A stretch of 64,000 nt of DNA from Marinobacterium rhizophilum (GCF_024397915.1 NZ_CP073347.1:3162001-3226000), one strand, 5' to 3'. Shown: positions 23,582 to 34,600, counted from the first letter of the stretch. The notes: a model not told the origin generated them from the letters alone. Program-made: numbers and translations.

Positions 23582-25240
23582 ATGGCTCAATATGTGTTTT
23601 CGATGGATCGCCTCGGCAAGGTCGTGCCGCCGAAGCGTGAAATCCTCAAGAATATTTCCTTGTCCTTCTTCCCCGGCGCCAAGATCGGCGTTCTGGGACT
23701 CAACGGTTCGGGCAAGTCGACCCTGCTGCGCATCATGGCCGGCGTTGACAAGGAATATATCGGCGAAGCCCGCCCGATGGCCGACCTCAATATCGGCTAC
23801 CTGCCGCAGGAGCCGGAGCTTGACGACACCAAGACCGTGCGCGAGATCGTTGAGGAATCCGTGGCCGATGTAAAGGCCGCCCTGGCGGGCCTGGACGCCG
23901 TCTATGCCGCCTACGCCGAACCGGATGCCGACTTCGATGAACTGGCCAAGCGCCAGGCCGAGTTCGAAAACCTGATCCAGGCCAAGGACGGACACAACCT
24001 GGAAAACGCCCTGGAACGTGCCGCCGACGCCCTGCGTCTGCCGGCCTGGGATGCCGAAGTCAAACACCTGTCCGGGGGTGAGCGCCGCCGTGTGGCGCTG
24101 TGCCGCCTGCTGCTCGACAAGCCCGACATGCTGCTGCTGGACGAGCCGACCAACCATCTGGACGCCGAGTCCGTGGCCTGGATCGAACGCTTCCTGCAGG
24201 AATACCCCGGCACCGTGGTTGCCATCACCCATGACCGCTACTTCCTCGACAACGCCGCCGGCTGGATTCTGGAACTGGACCGCGGACGCGGCATTCCCTA
24301 CGAGGGCAACTACTCCTCCTGGCTGGAACAGAAGGAAAGCCGCCTGGAAGCCGAAGCCAAGCAGGAAGCGGCACACCACAAGGCCGTATCTTCGGAGCTG
24401 GAGTGGGTGCGCCAGGGTCAGAAAGGCCGCCAGGCCAAGTCCAAGGCGCGCCTGAAGCAGTTCGAGGAAATGAACTCCCGCGAGTTCCAGACCCGCAACG
24501 AAACCCAGGAAATCTATATCCCGCCTGGCCCCCGCCTGGGTGACAAGGTCATCGAAGCGCGCAACATTTCCAAGGCCTACGGCGACAAGGTACTGATCGA
24601 CGACCTGAGTTTCTCGATTCCCCAAGGTGCCATTGTCGGCATCATCGGCGGCAACGGCGCCGGTAAGTCCACCCTGTTCCGCATGATCAGCGGCGCCGAA
24701 AAACCGGATTCCGGCGAAATCGAACTGGGCTCCACCGTGAAGCTGGCGTACGTCAACCAGGACCGGGACCTGGATGGCAACAAGACCGTGTTTGCCGAGA
24801 TTTCCGACGGCCAGGACATCATCACCGTTGGCACCTACCAGACACCGTCACGCGCCTACTGTGGCCGCTTCAACTTCAAGGGCGGCGATCAGCAGAAGCT
24901 GGTAAAAGACCTGTCCGGGGGTGAGCGCAACCGCCTGCACATGGCCAAGCTGCTGAAAGAAGGCGGCAACGTGCTGCTGCTCGATGAGCCGACCAACGAC
25001 CTGGATATCGAAACCCTGCGTGCCCTGGAAGAAGCCATCCTGGGCTTCCCGGGCTGCGCGGTCGTGATTTCCCATGACCGCTGGTTCCTCGACCGTATCT
25101 GTACCCACATGCTGGCGTATGAAGGCGAGTCCAAGGTGGAGTTCTTCGAAGGCAACTACACCGAGTACCAGGACGACTACAAACGCCGCTACGGCAAGGA
25201 ACACCAGCCGGAGCGCATCAAGTACAAGCGCATGAACTAA
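23582..25240 (+). CDS. ettA: Energy-dependent translational throttle protein EttA (ABC-F ATPase)
   Basis: 552 aa. Soluble ABC-F protein that binds the ribosomal E site and gates the first elongation step according to the ATP/ADP ratio. Seen: first ABC domain with GLNGSGKSTLLRIMAG, LSGGERRRVALCRLLL and LLLDEPTNHLDAES; an EttA-type arm insertion in the first half; a linker rich in basic residues (RQGQKGRQAKSKARLKQFEEMN); second ABC domain with GGNGAGKSTLFRMISG, LSGGERNRLHMAKLL and LLLDEPTNDLDIET. Full length. A strong terminator follows. Confidence 0.96.
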   Translation: MAQYVFSMDRLGKVVPPKREILKNISLSFFPGAKIGVLGLNGSGKSTLLRIMAGVDKEYIGEARPMADLNIGYLPQEPELDDTKTVREIVEESVADVKAALAGLDAVYAAYAEPDADFDELAKRQAEFENLIQAKDGHNLENALERAADALRLPAWDAEVKHLSGGERRRVALCRLLLDKPDMLLLDEPTNHLDAESVAWIERFLQEYPGTVVAITHDRYFLDNAAGWILELDRGRGIPYEGNYSSWLEQKESRLEAEAKQEAAHHKAVSSELEWVRQGQKGRQAKSKARLKQFEEMNSREFQTRNETQEIYIPPGPRLGDKVIEARNISKAYGDKVLIDDLSFSIPQGAIVGIIGGNGAGKSTLFRMISGAEKPDSGEIELGSTVKLAYVNQDRDLDGNKTVFAEISDGQDIITVGTYQTPSRAYCGRFNFKGGDQQKLVKDLSGGERNRLHMAKLLKEGGNVLLLDEPTNDLDIETLRALEEAILGFPGCAVVISHDRWFLDRICTHMLAYEGESKVEFFEGNYTEYQDDYKRRYGKEHQPERIKYKRMN

Positions 25241-25257
25241 CACGCGCCTGCTTTGTG

Positions 25258-25293
25258 AAAAGCCACCGCCTCCCCGGAGCCGGTGGCTTTTTT
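25258..25293 (+). terminator. Intrinsic terminator of ettA
   Basis: AAAAGCCACCG / CGGTGGCTTTT stem (25258-25268 with 25281-25291) followed by Ts, 17 bp past the ettA stop. Confidence 0.92.
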
Positions 25294-25399
25294 ATGAAGC
25301 TGGCGGCGGCGCGGCGCACAATCGTTTGGAGCAACGGCTGCATCCGTCAGTTTGAGCTATCCTTAGCCGACGATCAGCATCCCAGGAAATAATAAACAC

Positions 25400-25768
25400 A
25401 TGGCCGCAGCAAAGTTGAAACAGTGGTTCCTCGGGCTCGCATTTGCGGGCATGTCCAGCGCAGCCTCGGCCGATATTGGCGTCGGTGCCGGCGTCACCTA
25501 CGTGTTCGGGGGTAATGGACTGGCGCTGGGAATCAAGGCTTTTTCCAGCGACAACGAGGACGAAGGCGCCGCATCCCTGGGGCTGGACTACGTTTTCTCG
25601 AGTCGCAGCTGGCGTCCCAGCATAGGCGCGGCCTATCTGTTCGACAGCAGCTACGTGGATGTTACCGCCGGGTATAACTACGGCACAGGATCCTGGGATC
25701 TGGGACTTGGTGCGGGCTTCGCCGATACCGATGACGACGACTCCGCTCCCCTTTTAGTTCCCGACTAA
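25400..25768 (+). CDS. Small secreted beta-rich protein, possible outer-membrane barrel
   Basis: 122 aa. A signal peptide ending SSAASA-D, then alternating Gly/aromatic beta-strand-like segments (IGVGAGVTYVFGGNGLALGIKAF, ASLGLDYVFSSRSWRPSIGAAYLF, SYVDVTAGYNYGTGSWDLGLGAGF) and an acidic tail (DTDDDDSAP). The pattern is that of small YfaZ-like or other minimal outer-membrane barrels; about six strands, so it may oligomerise. Stand-alone gene between ettA and radA. Function unknown. Confidence 0.7.
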   Translation: MAAAKLKQWFLGLAFAGMSSAASADIGVGAGVTYVFGGNGLALGIKAFSSDNEDEGAASLGLDYVFSSRSWRPSIGAAYLFDSSYVDVTAGYNYGTGSWDLGLGAGFADTDDDDSAPLLVPD

Positions 25769-25842
25769 CACATGCCACAGTACCGGGAGGCGCCGGGGCG
25801 CCTCTGCTGCACTGCTAAAGGCCCAGACTCATCCCCAATCGC

Positions 25843-27216
25843 CTAGAGCGCATCCAGCGCCTCGGACAAGCGTGTCACACCGATGACCTCCATCCCCGCC
25901 GGCGCCGCCTTGGGCACATTGCCCTTGGGCACGATGGCCCGCTTGAAGCCATGTTTGGCCGCCTCGCGAATGCGCTCCTGACCATTGGGCACCGGGCGAA
26001 TTTCCCCGGACAGCCCCACCTCGCCGAAGGTCATCAGTCCCGGCGGCAAGGGCCGGTCACGGTAGCTCGATACCACCGCCAGCAGCAGCGCTAGATCGGC
26101 GCCGGTTTCCAGCACCTTGACGCCCCCCACCACATTGACGAAGACATCCTGATCGCCGGTTTGCAGGCCGCCGTGGCGGTGCAGCACCGCCAGCAGCATG
26201 GCCAGGCGGTTATGCTCCAGCCCCACCGCCACCCGGCGCGGATTGGCCATGTGGCTCGTATCCACCAGCGCCTGGATCTCCACCAGCAGCGGCCTCGTGC
26301 CCTCCCACACCACCATCACCACGCTACCGGGACTGGGCTCATCGGAGCGGCTCAGGAAGATCGAGCTGGGATTGCGCACCTCGCGCAGGCCATTTTCCAG
26401 CATCGCAAAGACGCCCAGTTCGTTCACGGCACCAAAGCGGTTCTTGTGGGATCTCAGGGTACGAAAACGACTGTCAGACGAGCCTTCCAGCTGCAACGAA
26501 CAGTCGATCATGTGCTCCAGCACCTTCGGGCCCGCCAGGCTGCCATCCTTGGTGACATGGCCCACCAGCAGCAGCACGGTGCCGGTCTGCTTGGCATAGC
26601 GCGTCAGGTAGGCTGCGCTTTCGCGCACCTGTGCCACCGAGCCCGGCGCCGACTGCACATCCGCCATGTGCATGACCTGGATGGAGTCGATCACCATCAG
26701 CTTGGGCTGATGCTGCTGCGCGATCTGGCAGATGGCCTCCACCGAGGTCTCGGACAGCATTTTCAAATGCCCCGCCTCGAGCCCCAAACGCTGCGCGCGC
26801 ATGGCCACCTGTTGCAACGACTCTTCCCCGGTGACATACAGGGCAGTTTTCTGCGCTGCCAGGTGACACATGACCTGCAGCAGCAGCGTACTCTTGCCGG
26901 CGCCGGGGTGGCCGCCTATCAGGATGGCCGAGCCCGGCACCAGGCCGCCGCCCAGCACCCGGTCCAGCTCATCGGTGCCGGTGGAAAAACGCGGCATCTC
27001 GCCCAGGTTGACCTCCGACAGGCTGACCACCTTGCCGCCGGCATCGCTGGCACCGGTATAGCCCTCGAAACGGGCCGAACGCGCCGCCGTTCCCGGCGCC
27101 GCAAGCCGGACTTCGGCCAGGGTATTCCAGCTGTTGCAGGCGGTACACTGCCCCTGCCACTTGGTGTAATCGGCGCCGCAGTCATTGCAGACGTAAGCGG
27201 TCTTGGCCTTGGCCAT
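25843..27216 (-). CDS. radA: DNA repair protein RadA
   Basis: 457 aa. Helps branch migration in recombinational repair. Seen: an N-terminal zinc finger (YVCNDCGADYTKWQGQCTAC), a RecA-like ATPase (ILIGGHPGAGKSTLLLQ Walker A; LMVIDSIQ Walker B), the RadA-specific RSHKNRFGAVNELGVF motif, and a C-terminal Lon-protease-like domain. The start MAKAKTAYVC (27214-27216) is the family norm; the frame continues 12 codons upstream. Monocistronic and divergent from metY. Confidence 0.96.
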   Translation of the reverse strand: MAKAKTAYVCNDCGADYTKWQGQCTACNSWNTLAEVRLAAPGTAARSARFEGYTGASDAGGKVVSLSEVNLGEMPRFSTGTDELDRVLGGGLVPGSAILIGGHPGAGKSTLLLQVMCHLAAQKTALYVTGEESLQQVAMRAQRLGLEAGHLKMLSETSVEAICQIAQQHQPKLMVIDSIQVMHMADVQSAPGSVAQVRESAAYLTRYAKQTGTVLLLVGHVTKDGSLAGPKVLEHMIDCSLQLEGSSDSRFRTLRSHKNRFGAVNELGVFAMLENGLREVRNPSSIFLSRSDEPSPGSVVMVVWEGTRPLLVEIQALVDTSHMANPRRVAVGLEHNRLAMLLAVLHRHGGLQTGDQDVFVNVVGGVKVLETGADLALLLAVVSSYRDRPLPPGLMTFGEVGLSGEIRPVPNGQERIREAAKHGFKRAIVPKGNVPKAAPAGMEVIGVTRLSEALDAL

Positions 27217-27366
27217 GGCGAAATCCTCTGAGCCGGCTGTCAATGCCGGCATTCTACCCGCTGCCGGGCACTGTACCCAAGGCCGTGTCAGGCCGGGGTT
27301 TCAAAACAGCGCCGACGGGTTACACTCCGGACTCTGTTTGCAGCCAACGATAAAGGAATAAGTACA

Positions 27367-28638
27367 ATGAAACTGGAAACCATTGCGGTACACGGCGGCT
27401 ATGAGCCTGACCCGACGACCCGCGCTGTCGCGGTGCCCATCTACCAGACAGCCGCCTACGCGTTCGACAACGCCCAGCACGGCGCCGACCTGTTCGACCT
27501 CAAGGTGCCGGGCAACATCTACACCCGCATCATGAACCCCACCAACGACGTGCTGGAGAAGCGCGCCGCCGAACTCGAGGGCGGCATTGCGGCGCTGGCG
27601 GTGGCCTCCGGCATGGCCGCCATTACCTACAGTATCCAGACCCTGGCGGAAACCGGTGACAACATTGTCTCGACCAGCGAGCTCTACGGCGGTACCTACA
27701 ACCTGTTCGCCCATACCCTGCCGCGCCAGGGTATCGAGGTAAAATTCGTCGACAAGGACGACTTTGCCGGCATCGAGAGCCGGATCGACGCCCGCACCCG
27801 CGCCCTGTTCTGCGAGAGTATCGGCAACCCGTCCGGCAGCATTGCCGATATCGAAAAATTGGCTGAAGTGGCCCACCGGCACGGCATCCCGCTGATCGTG
27901 GACAACACCGTCGCCAGCCCGCTGCTGTGGCGCCCCATCGAACAGGGCGCCGATATCGTCGTGCAGTCGGCTACCAAGTACATCGGCGGCCACGGCAACT
28001 CCATCGGCGGCCTGGTGATCGACAGCGGCAACTTCCCCTGGGCCGATCACAAGGATCGCTTCCCGCTGCTCAACGAGGCAGACCCCTCCTACCACGGCGT
28101 GGTCTACACCGAGGCCTTTGGTCCCGCTGCGTTTATCGGCCGCTGCCGTGTGGTGCCACTGCGCAACATGGGTGCCGCCCTGTCACCGATGAATGCCTTC
28201 CTGCTGCTGCAGGGCATCGAAACCCTGGCGCTGCGCATGGAGCGCATCTGTAACAACACACTGCAGATTGCCCGCTACCTGGAAGGCCACAAGGCGGTGA
28301 AATGGGTCAGCTACGCGGCGCTGGAAAGCCACAAGGATCACGCGCTTGCTCTCAAGTACATGAACGGCAAGGCATCCGGCATTCTCAGCTTCGGCCTGCA
28401 CAGCGGGCGCGAGGGTACCCGCACATTCTACGATGCGCTAAACCTGTTTATCCGGCTGGTGAACATCGGTGACTGCCGCTCTCTGGCATCCATTCCGGCG
28501 GAAACCACTCACCGCCAGCTCAATGACGAGGAACTGAAGTCCGCCGGCGTGAAACCGGAAACCGTGCGTTTGTCGATCGGGATCGAACACATCGACGACC
28601 TGCTGGCCGACCTGCAGCAGGCCCTGGCCAAGGTCTGA
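27367..28638 (+). CDS. metY: O-acetylhomoserine sulfhydrylase (MetY)
   Basis: 423 aa PLP enzyme of the Cys/Met metabolism family, making homocysteine from O-acetylhomoserine and sulfide. Seen: METY-type N-terminus LETIAVHGGYEPDPTTRAVAVPIYQTAAYAFD, SGMAAITYSIQTL, the PLP lysine in QSATKYIGGHGNSIGGLVID, and SIPAETTHRQLNDEEL. An insertion around residues 225-260 (NFPWADHKDRFPLLNEADPSYHGVVYTEAFG) separates MetY from MetB/MetZ. AAAGGA before the ATG. Confidence 0.94.
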   Translation: MKLETIAVHGGYEPDPTTRAVAVPIYQTAAYAFDNAQHGADLFDLKVPGNIYTRIMNPTNDVLEKRAAELEGGIAALAVASGMAAITYSIQTLAETGDNIVSTSELYGGTYNLFAHTLPRQGIEVKFVDKDDFAGIESRIDARTRALFCESIGNPSGSIADIEKLAEVAHRHGIPLIVDNTVASPLLWRPIEQGADIVVQSATKYIGGHGNSIGGLVIDSGNFPWADHKDRFPLLNEADPSYHGVVYTEAFGPAAFIGRCRVVPLRNMGAALSPMNAFLLLQGIETLALRMERICNNTLQIARYLEGHKAVKWVSYAALESHKDHALALKYMNGKASGILSFGLHSGREGTRTFYDALNLFIRLVNIGDCRSLASIPAETTHRQLNDEELKSAGVKPETVRLSIGIEHIDDLLADLQQALAKV

Positions 28639-28640
28639 TA

Positions 28641-28674
28641 CAAAAACGGGTGCGGCCCCAAAGACCGCACCCGT
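28641..28674. terminator. Terminator between convergent metY and can
   Basis: A 10-bp stem ACGGGTGCGG / CCGCACCCGT (28646-28655 with 28665-28674). Leftward it is followed by TTTTTG, so it is best for the can transcript; rightward it lacks a good U-run. Confidence 0.8.
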
Positions 28675-28696
28675 ATTCAAACCGCCAACAGCACAC

Positions 28697-29359
28697 TCAA
28701 CCGATGGTCTTGGCAGCAATCGCCTCCACGGCCTGCTGCTGCAACGCATCAATCTCTGCTGCACTACTGACGCAGAAATTCAGATCCTGCAGCACACCGC
28801 TGTCCAGGCCATAAACCCAGGCGTGTACACACAGCTCCTGACCACTGCTCCAGGCTTCCTGCACCATGGTGGTGTTGCAGACGTTATACGCCTGTTCGAT
28901 GACGTTCAGCTCGCACAGACGGTCAAGCTTGAATTTCTCGTCATCGTTCCACTGCTCCAGGATGTCGCGGTACTTGAAGTAGACGTCGCGGACATGGCGC
29001 AGCCAGTTATCGATCAGCCCCAGCTGACTCGGCTCCAGTGAGGCCTTGACGCCGCCACAACCGTAGTGCCCCACCACCATGACATGCTTCACCTTCAGCA
29101 CCCGTACCGCATACTGCAGCACGGACAGGCAGTTCATGTCGGTGTGAATTACCAGGTTGGATACGTTGCGATGCACAAAGACATCACCCGGCAACAGGCC
29201 GATGATTTCATTGGCCGGCACCCGGCTGTCGGAACAGCCAATCCAAAGGTATTCCGGCGCCTGCTGCTTAGCCAGCGTCGGAAAGAATTCCGGGTTCAGT
29301 CGGGAGATACGCTCCGACCAGGCACGGTTTTGCTCAAACAGCTTCTGCAATTGCTTCAT
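28697..29359 (-). CDS. can: Beta-class carbonic anhydrase
   Basis: 220 aa. Interconverts CO2 and bicarbonate in the cytoplasm. Seen: zinc ligands Cys42, His98 and Cys101 with the Asp44/Arg46 dyad (WIGCSDSRVPANEI and VVGHYGCGGVKA), giving the same numbering as E. coli Can. The ATG at 29357-29359 has GGGAG upstream. 40 bp after hemE on the same strand, so the two may be co-transcribed. Confidence 0.95.
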   Translation of the reverse strand: MKQLQKLFEQNRAWSERISRLNPEFFPTLAKQQAPEYLWIGCSDSRVPANEIIGLLPGDVFVHRNVSNLVIHTDMNCLSVLQYAVRVLKVKHVMVVGHYGCGGVKASLEPSQLGLIDNWLRHVRDVYFKYRDILEQWNDDEKFKLDRLCELNVIEQAYNVCNTTMVQEAWSSGQELCVHAWVYGLDSGVLQDLNFCVSSAAEIDALQQQAVEAIAAKTIG

Positions 29360-29399
29360 GACCAACTCCCGCTACAGGACAAATGAATTACGCTCAAAA

Positions 29400-30464
29400 T
29401 CAGGCGTGAAAACGGGCGCTGAGTTCATGTACCGCATCCACGAACACCCGCGCCTTTTCCGGGTCGGCAAACTGATGGATACCGTGACCCAGGTTGAAAA
29501 CATGGCCGTTGCCCTGCCCGAAGCCCGAAAGAATCGTCTCGACTTCAGCACGGATACGGGCCGCCGGTGCGTACAACACCGACGGGTCCATGTTGCCCTG
29601 CAGGGCAACACGATCACCCACGCGACGACGGGCGTCCTGAATATCGCAGGTCCAGTCGAGCCCCAGGGCATCGGCGCCCGCGTCGGCAATGGACTCGAGC
29701 CACTGGCCGCCGTTCTTGGTAAACAGAATCACCGGTACGCGACGTCCTTCGTGCTCACGCAGCAGACCCGCGCAGATTTTCTGCATGTAGCCAAGGGAAA
29801 ACTCGCGGTACATCGGGCCGCTGAGCACGCCGCCCCAGGTGTCGAAAATCTGCACCGCCTGGGCACCCGCCAGGATCTGCTCGTTAAGGTAGTTGGTCAC
29901 CGACTGGGCCAGCTTGTCGAGCAGCCCATGCAGGACTTCCGGCGTGCTGTACATCATCTGCTTGATATGGCGGAAGTCCTTGCTTGAGCCGCCTTCAACC
30001 ATGTAGGTCGCCAGGGTCCAGGGGCTGCCGGAGAAACCGATCAGCGGCACACGACCGCCCAGGGCGCCACGAATCTCGCGCACCGCCGCCATGACATAAT
30101 CCAGATCGGAGGCCGCATCCGGCACCGGCAGCGCCGCCACATCGGCTTCGCTGCGAATCACCTTGCGAAAGCGCGGGCCTTCCCCTGTTTCGAAGTAGAG
30201 CCCAAGCCCCATGGCATCCGGAATAGTGAGGATGTCGGAAAACAGAATGGCTGCATCCAGATCGAAGCGCTCCAGCGGCTGCAGGGTGACTTCGCAGGCC
30301 AGCTCGCGGTTCTTGCACAGGCTCAGAAAATCACCGGCCTGGGCCCGGCTGGCACGGTACTCGGGCAGGTAACGCCCGGCCTGGCGCATCATCCATACCG
30401 GGGTGACATCTACCGGTTCGCGCATCAGCGCTCGCAAAAAACGGTCGTTCTTCAATTCAGCCAT
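29400..30464 (-). CDS. hemE: Uroporphyrinogen decarboxylase
   Basis: 354 aa. Converts uroporphyrinogen III to coproporphyrinogen III in haem synthesis. Seen: N-terminal signature TPVWMMRQAGRYLPEYRASR, FSDILTIPDAMGLGLYF, GFSGSPWTLATYMVEGGSSKDF, IFDTWGGVLS and GLDWTCDIQDARRRVG. Full length, divergent from pruR; possibly the first gene of a hemE-can transcript. Confidence 0.97.
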   Translation of the reverse strand: MAELKNDRFLRALMREPVDVTPVWMMRQAGRYLPEYRASRAQAGDFLSLCKNRELACEVTLQPLERFDLDAAILFSDILTIPDAMGLGLYFETGEGPRFRKVIRSEADVAALPVPDAASDLDYVMAAVREIRGALGGRVPLIGFSGSPWTLATYMVEGGSSKDFRHIKQMMYSTPEVLHGLLDKLAQSVTNYLNEQILAGAQAVQIFDTWGGVLSGPMYREFSLGYMQKICAGLLREHEGRRVPVILFTKNGGQWLESIADAGADALGLDWTCDIQDARRRVGDRVALQGNMDPSVLYAPAARIRAEVETILSGFGQGNGHVFNLGHGIHQFADPEKARVFVDAVHELSARFHA

Positions 30465-30690
30465 CGGGATCAGCCATCAGTTAGCGGTCAAATAATCGCG
30501 CCATTTTAGCGTTTTCCGATAAAAAATGCGCACCCAAGTGCAAAGGCCCCACCCGCCCCCGCATACACGGGTATCCCTGCCTCCGCGATGCTGTAGTTAG
30601 GCCACAGTCGCGCTATACTAGGCTGATTCTTGACCAGACCGGAAATCCCGGAAGGTCACTCATCCAGGGCTAAATCCGCAAGATTCCCGC

Positions 30691-31461
30691 ATGGTCAAAG
30701 CCGCCGACATTCTCACCCTGCCCGACAGCGCCAACACCCATGACCACGGCTACCACCAGCTGGTTCTGGGCCTGGAAGGGCAGACCGCATTTGAACTCGA
30801 AGGCCTGGGCCAGCGGGTCAGTCCCGGCATGGGGTGCGTGGTGCCTTCATCCATTGCGCACGCTTTCTGCGGTGTCGGCAATAACAGCATCCTGGTGATC
30901 AACCTGGCCAGCAGCCAGAGTGTCTCGCGCGAGGAGCGCGAGCGCATCAACCGGCTGTTCGACCAGGCGGCCTACTTCGACATGAACAGCCATCTGCAGG
31001 TGCTGGCCAACGCCATCAGCCGGGAGATCCGCCAGTATCCCAACGACCCCATGCTGGCGCGGGCCTGCAGCAACATGCTGCTCTGTACGCTCGGCAATCA
31101 TATGACTACCCGGGCACCGGCCCGCAAGCCTGGCCTGCTGGACCTGGACCTGATCAATGAATACATTCAGCTCAATATGCAGCGCAAGATCAGCGTGGCA
31201 CACCTGGCCGGCATCGCCTGCCTCAGCAACAGCCAGTTTCACGAACTGTTCAAGCGCCAGGCCGGCATGACGCCGCACCAGTTTTTGTTGATAAAACGCC
31301 TGACGGCGGCGCGCACTCTACTGGAACAGGGCTACTCTGTATCCCATGCAACCGAGCAGTGCGGCTTCGCCAATCAGAGCGCCTTCACCCATGCGTTCCG
31401 GCGCCATTTCGGCGATACACCGGCGCGCTATCGCCAGCAGACGGCCTTCCATACCGCCTGA
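30691..31461 (+). CDS. pruR: AraC-family regulator, PruR-like, of proline utilisation
   Basis: 256 aa. N-terminal cupin-like sensing domain (HDHGYHQLVLGLEGQTAFELEGLGQRVSPGMGCVVPSS), C-terminal AraC double helix-turn-helix (LDLINEYIQLNMQRKISVAHLAGIACLSNSQFHELFKRQAGMTPHQFLLIKRLTAARTLLEQGYSVSHATEQCGFANQSAFTHAFRRHFGDTPARYR). In P. aeruginosa an AraC-type protein PruR activates putA-putP in response to proline; this gene directly precedes putA and has the same layout. PutA here has no DNA-binding domain of its own, which fits control in trans. Confidence 0.85.
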   Translation: MVKAADILTLPDSANTHDHGYHQLVLGLEGQTAFELEGLGQRVSPGMGCVVPSSIAHAFCGVGNNSILVINLASSQSVSREERERINRLFDQAAYFDMNSHLQVLANAISREIRQYPNDPMLARACSNMLLCTLGNHMTTRAPARKPGLLDLDLINEYIQLNMQRKISVAHLAGIACLSNSQFHELFKRQAGMTPHQFLLIKRLTAARTLLEQGYSVSHATEQCGFANQSAFTHAFRRHFGDTPARYRQQTAFHTA

Positions 31462-31655
31462 CGCCGGATTTTTCGACAAGAATTCCGGAGCTTCTGGTAA
31501 GACCTCACGTCCAACTGTCACTAAAGTGTGGTTACTCGCCGATTCGCTCGGCGCGGTTCGTTATCGCCAGGGAGGCGAATTTCCGGACTCCCAGGTGTCT
31601 GCCCCTGAGCCAGCTTCGCGCTGATCTATCCACAGGCCCCCGAAAACCGCAGCCC

Positions 31656-31674
31656 GTCCTGGCTTTAGCAGGAC
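31656..31674 (+). other. Hairpin just before putA ribosome binding site
   Basis: GTCCTG / CAGGAC, a 6-bp stem with a GCTTTAG loop, ending three bases before the GAGG of putA. Possible leader structure affecting translation or mRNA stability; speculative. Confidence 0.3.
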
Positions 31675-31690
31675 CGTGAGGTACCCGATC

Positions 31691-34600
31691 ATGTTCAAGG
31701 CTATTGATGTTCTAAACCCGGACTTCATCACCCGTACGCCTGCCGATCTCTGGAAAGAGATATCGCCGCTCTATGCTATCGATGAGACCACCTGGCTGCA
31801 GGAGCTGCTGCCGCTGGCCAAACCGGACGACGCAGAGCTGGAAAAAACCACCCAGGGTGCCACCCGCCTGATTGAACAGGTGCGGACCGATGACGCCGCG
31901 ATCCACATGATCGACGCCCTGCTGCTGGAATACAGCCTGGATACCCGCGAAGGCATCCTGCTGATGTGCCTGGCCGAAGCCCTGATGCGCATCCCCGACG
32001 CCGACACCGCCGACGCCCTGATCCGCGACAAGCTCAGCGTTGCCGACTGGAAAAAGCATCTCAAGAATTCCGATTCCCTGTTCGTCAATGCGTCCACCTG
32101 GGGCCTGCTGCTGACCGGCAAGGTTGTCGCCATGGACGAAAAGGAAGACGGCACACCGGCCAACGTGATCAATCGCCTGGTCAACCGCTTCTCCGAACCC
32201 GTGATCCGCAAGGCCATGTACCAGGCCATGAAAATCATGGGGCATCAGTTTGTGCTGGGCCGCAATATCGGTGAAGCGCTCAAGCGCGGCCGCAAGTATC
32301 GTGACCTGGGTTACACCTATTCCTTCGACATGCTGGGCGAAGCGGCCCTGACCGAAAAGGACGCTGACAAGTACTTTGCCGATTACCTGAGCGCGGTGGA
32401 ATCCGTGGGCAAGGACACCTATGGCGACGGCAAGACGTCCCGCCCGACCATTTCGATCAAGCTGTCGGCACTGCACCCGCGCTATGAAGCCGGTCAGCAT
32501 GATCGCGTCATGAGCGAACTGCATGCCCGCGTTCTGCAGCTGATCGCCAAGGCCCGCACCCTCAACGTCGGCATCACCATCGATGCCGAGGAAGCGGATC
32601 GCCTGGAGCTGTCGCTGTCCCTGTTCGAAAAGCTGTACCGCGATCCGGCCTGCAAGGGCTGGGGCAACTTCGGCCTGGTGATACAGGCCTATTCCAAGCG
32701 CGCCCTGCCGGTCCTGGCCTGGCTGGCAAGCCTTGCCGCTGAACAGGGCGACCGCATTCCGGTTCGGCTGGTGAAAGGCGCCTACTGGGACTCAGAAATC
32801 AAGCTGTGCCAGCAGCGCGGCATCGATGGCTACCCGGTCTACACCCGCAAGGAGGCCACCGACACCTCTTACCTGGCCTGTGCCCGCTTCCTGCTCAGCC
32901 CCCAGGTACGCGGCAAGATCTACCCGCAGTTTGCCAGCCACAACGCCCACACCGTGGGGGCTATCCTGGCCATGACCAGTCACGACGACTTCGAGTTCCA
33001 GCGTCTGCACGGCATGGGCGATGCCCTTTACAACCGTGTGCTGAAAAACAACTCGGTCAGTGTGCGCATCTATGCACCCGTGGGTAGCCACAAGGATCTG
33101 CTGCCGTACCTGGTACGCCGCCTGCTGGAGAACGGCGCAAACAGCTCCTTCGTGCACCGCCTGGTCGATGCCCGCCATCCGGTCGCCGATCTGGTGCATC
33201 ACCCGGTCGAAACCCTGACCAGCCGTGCCTCCCTCGCCAACCCGCACATTCCGCTGCCGCGGGAGCTGTTCGGCGAAGAGCGTCACAACTCGTTCAGCCC
33301 CAATATCGAGATCGACAGCCAGTGGACGCCGTTCAAGCAGGCCGTCGACGGCTTCATGCAGCAGCAGTGGACCGGCGGCCCCATTATTGGCGGAAAACTG
33401 CGTCAGACAGACCAGGTACACCCGGTACTGGCACCGCACAACCACGCCATTCGCACCGGTGAAATGCACTGGGCCCGCCAGGACGATGTCTCCGAAGCGC
33501 TGGACCTGCTGAGCGACGGCTTTGTTCGCTGGAACGCCACCGCGGTCGATGCCCGCGCCGCCTGCCTGGAGCGCCTGGCCGACCTGCTGGAAGACAACCT
33601 TGCCGAACTGGTGGCCATCTGCCATCTGGAAGCGGGCAAGACCATTCAGGACAGCATCGACGAAGTCCGCGAAGCCGTCGACTTCTGCCGCTACTACGCA
33701 GTACAGGCTCGCCGCGGCCTGGGACAGACCGTGCTGGGCACCGCCTTCAACGGCAAGGAACGCCAGTATCGCCTCGACGGCCGTGGCGTTTTTGTCTGCA
33801 TCAGCCCCTGGAACTTCCCGCTGGCAATCTTCCTCGGCCAGGTCAGTGCTGCTCTGGTTGCAGGTAACAGCGTCATCGCCAAGCCCGCAGAACAGACCAG
33901 CCTGATCGCCTGCCGTACCATTGAACTGGCACTGCAGGCCGGCATTCCGGCCGATGTCATCGCGCTGCTGCCAGGCGATGGTGCCAGCGTGGGCGCTCCG
34001 CTGACCCGTGATCCGCGCATTGCCGGCGTGGCCTTCACCGGCTCCACCGAAACGGCGCAGCTGATCAACCGCTCCCTGGCCCAGCGTGATGCCGAAATCG
34101 TGCCACTGATCGCCGAAACCGGCGGCCAGAATGCCATGATCATCGATTCCACCTCCCTGCCTGAACAGGTGGTGCGCGATGTGGTGCACTCGGCCTTCGC
34201 CTCCGCCGGCCAGCGCTGCTCGGCACTGCGCGTACTGTACGTACAGGAAGATGTGGCGGACCGCATTATCGACATGCTGCGTGGTGCCATGGCACAGCAG
34301 GTGGTCGGCGACCCAAGCCTGCACAGCACCGATGTCGGCCCCGTCATCGACCTCAAGGCACAGCAGGGGCTGCTGGCCCATATCGAGAACCTCAAGGCCA
34401 GTGCCCAGCTGATCGGCCAGACGCCGCTGCCCGCCAATGCCGACCAGGGCACCTTCGTGGCGCCCACGGCCTTTGTTATCAGCGGCATAGATGTTCTGGG
34501 TCGTGAACAGTTCGGCCCCATCCTGCACGTGGTGCGCTACAAGGCATCCGAGCTGGACCAGGTGATTGATGCCATCAACGCCACCGGCTACGGCCTGACG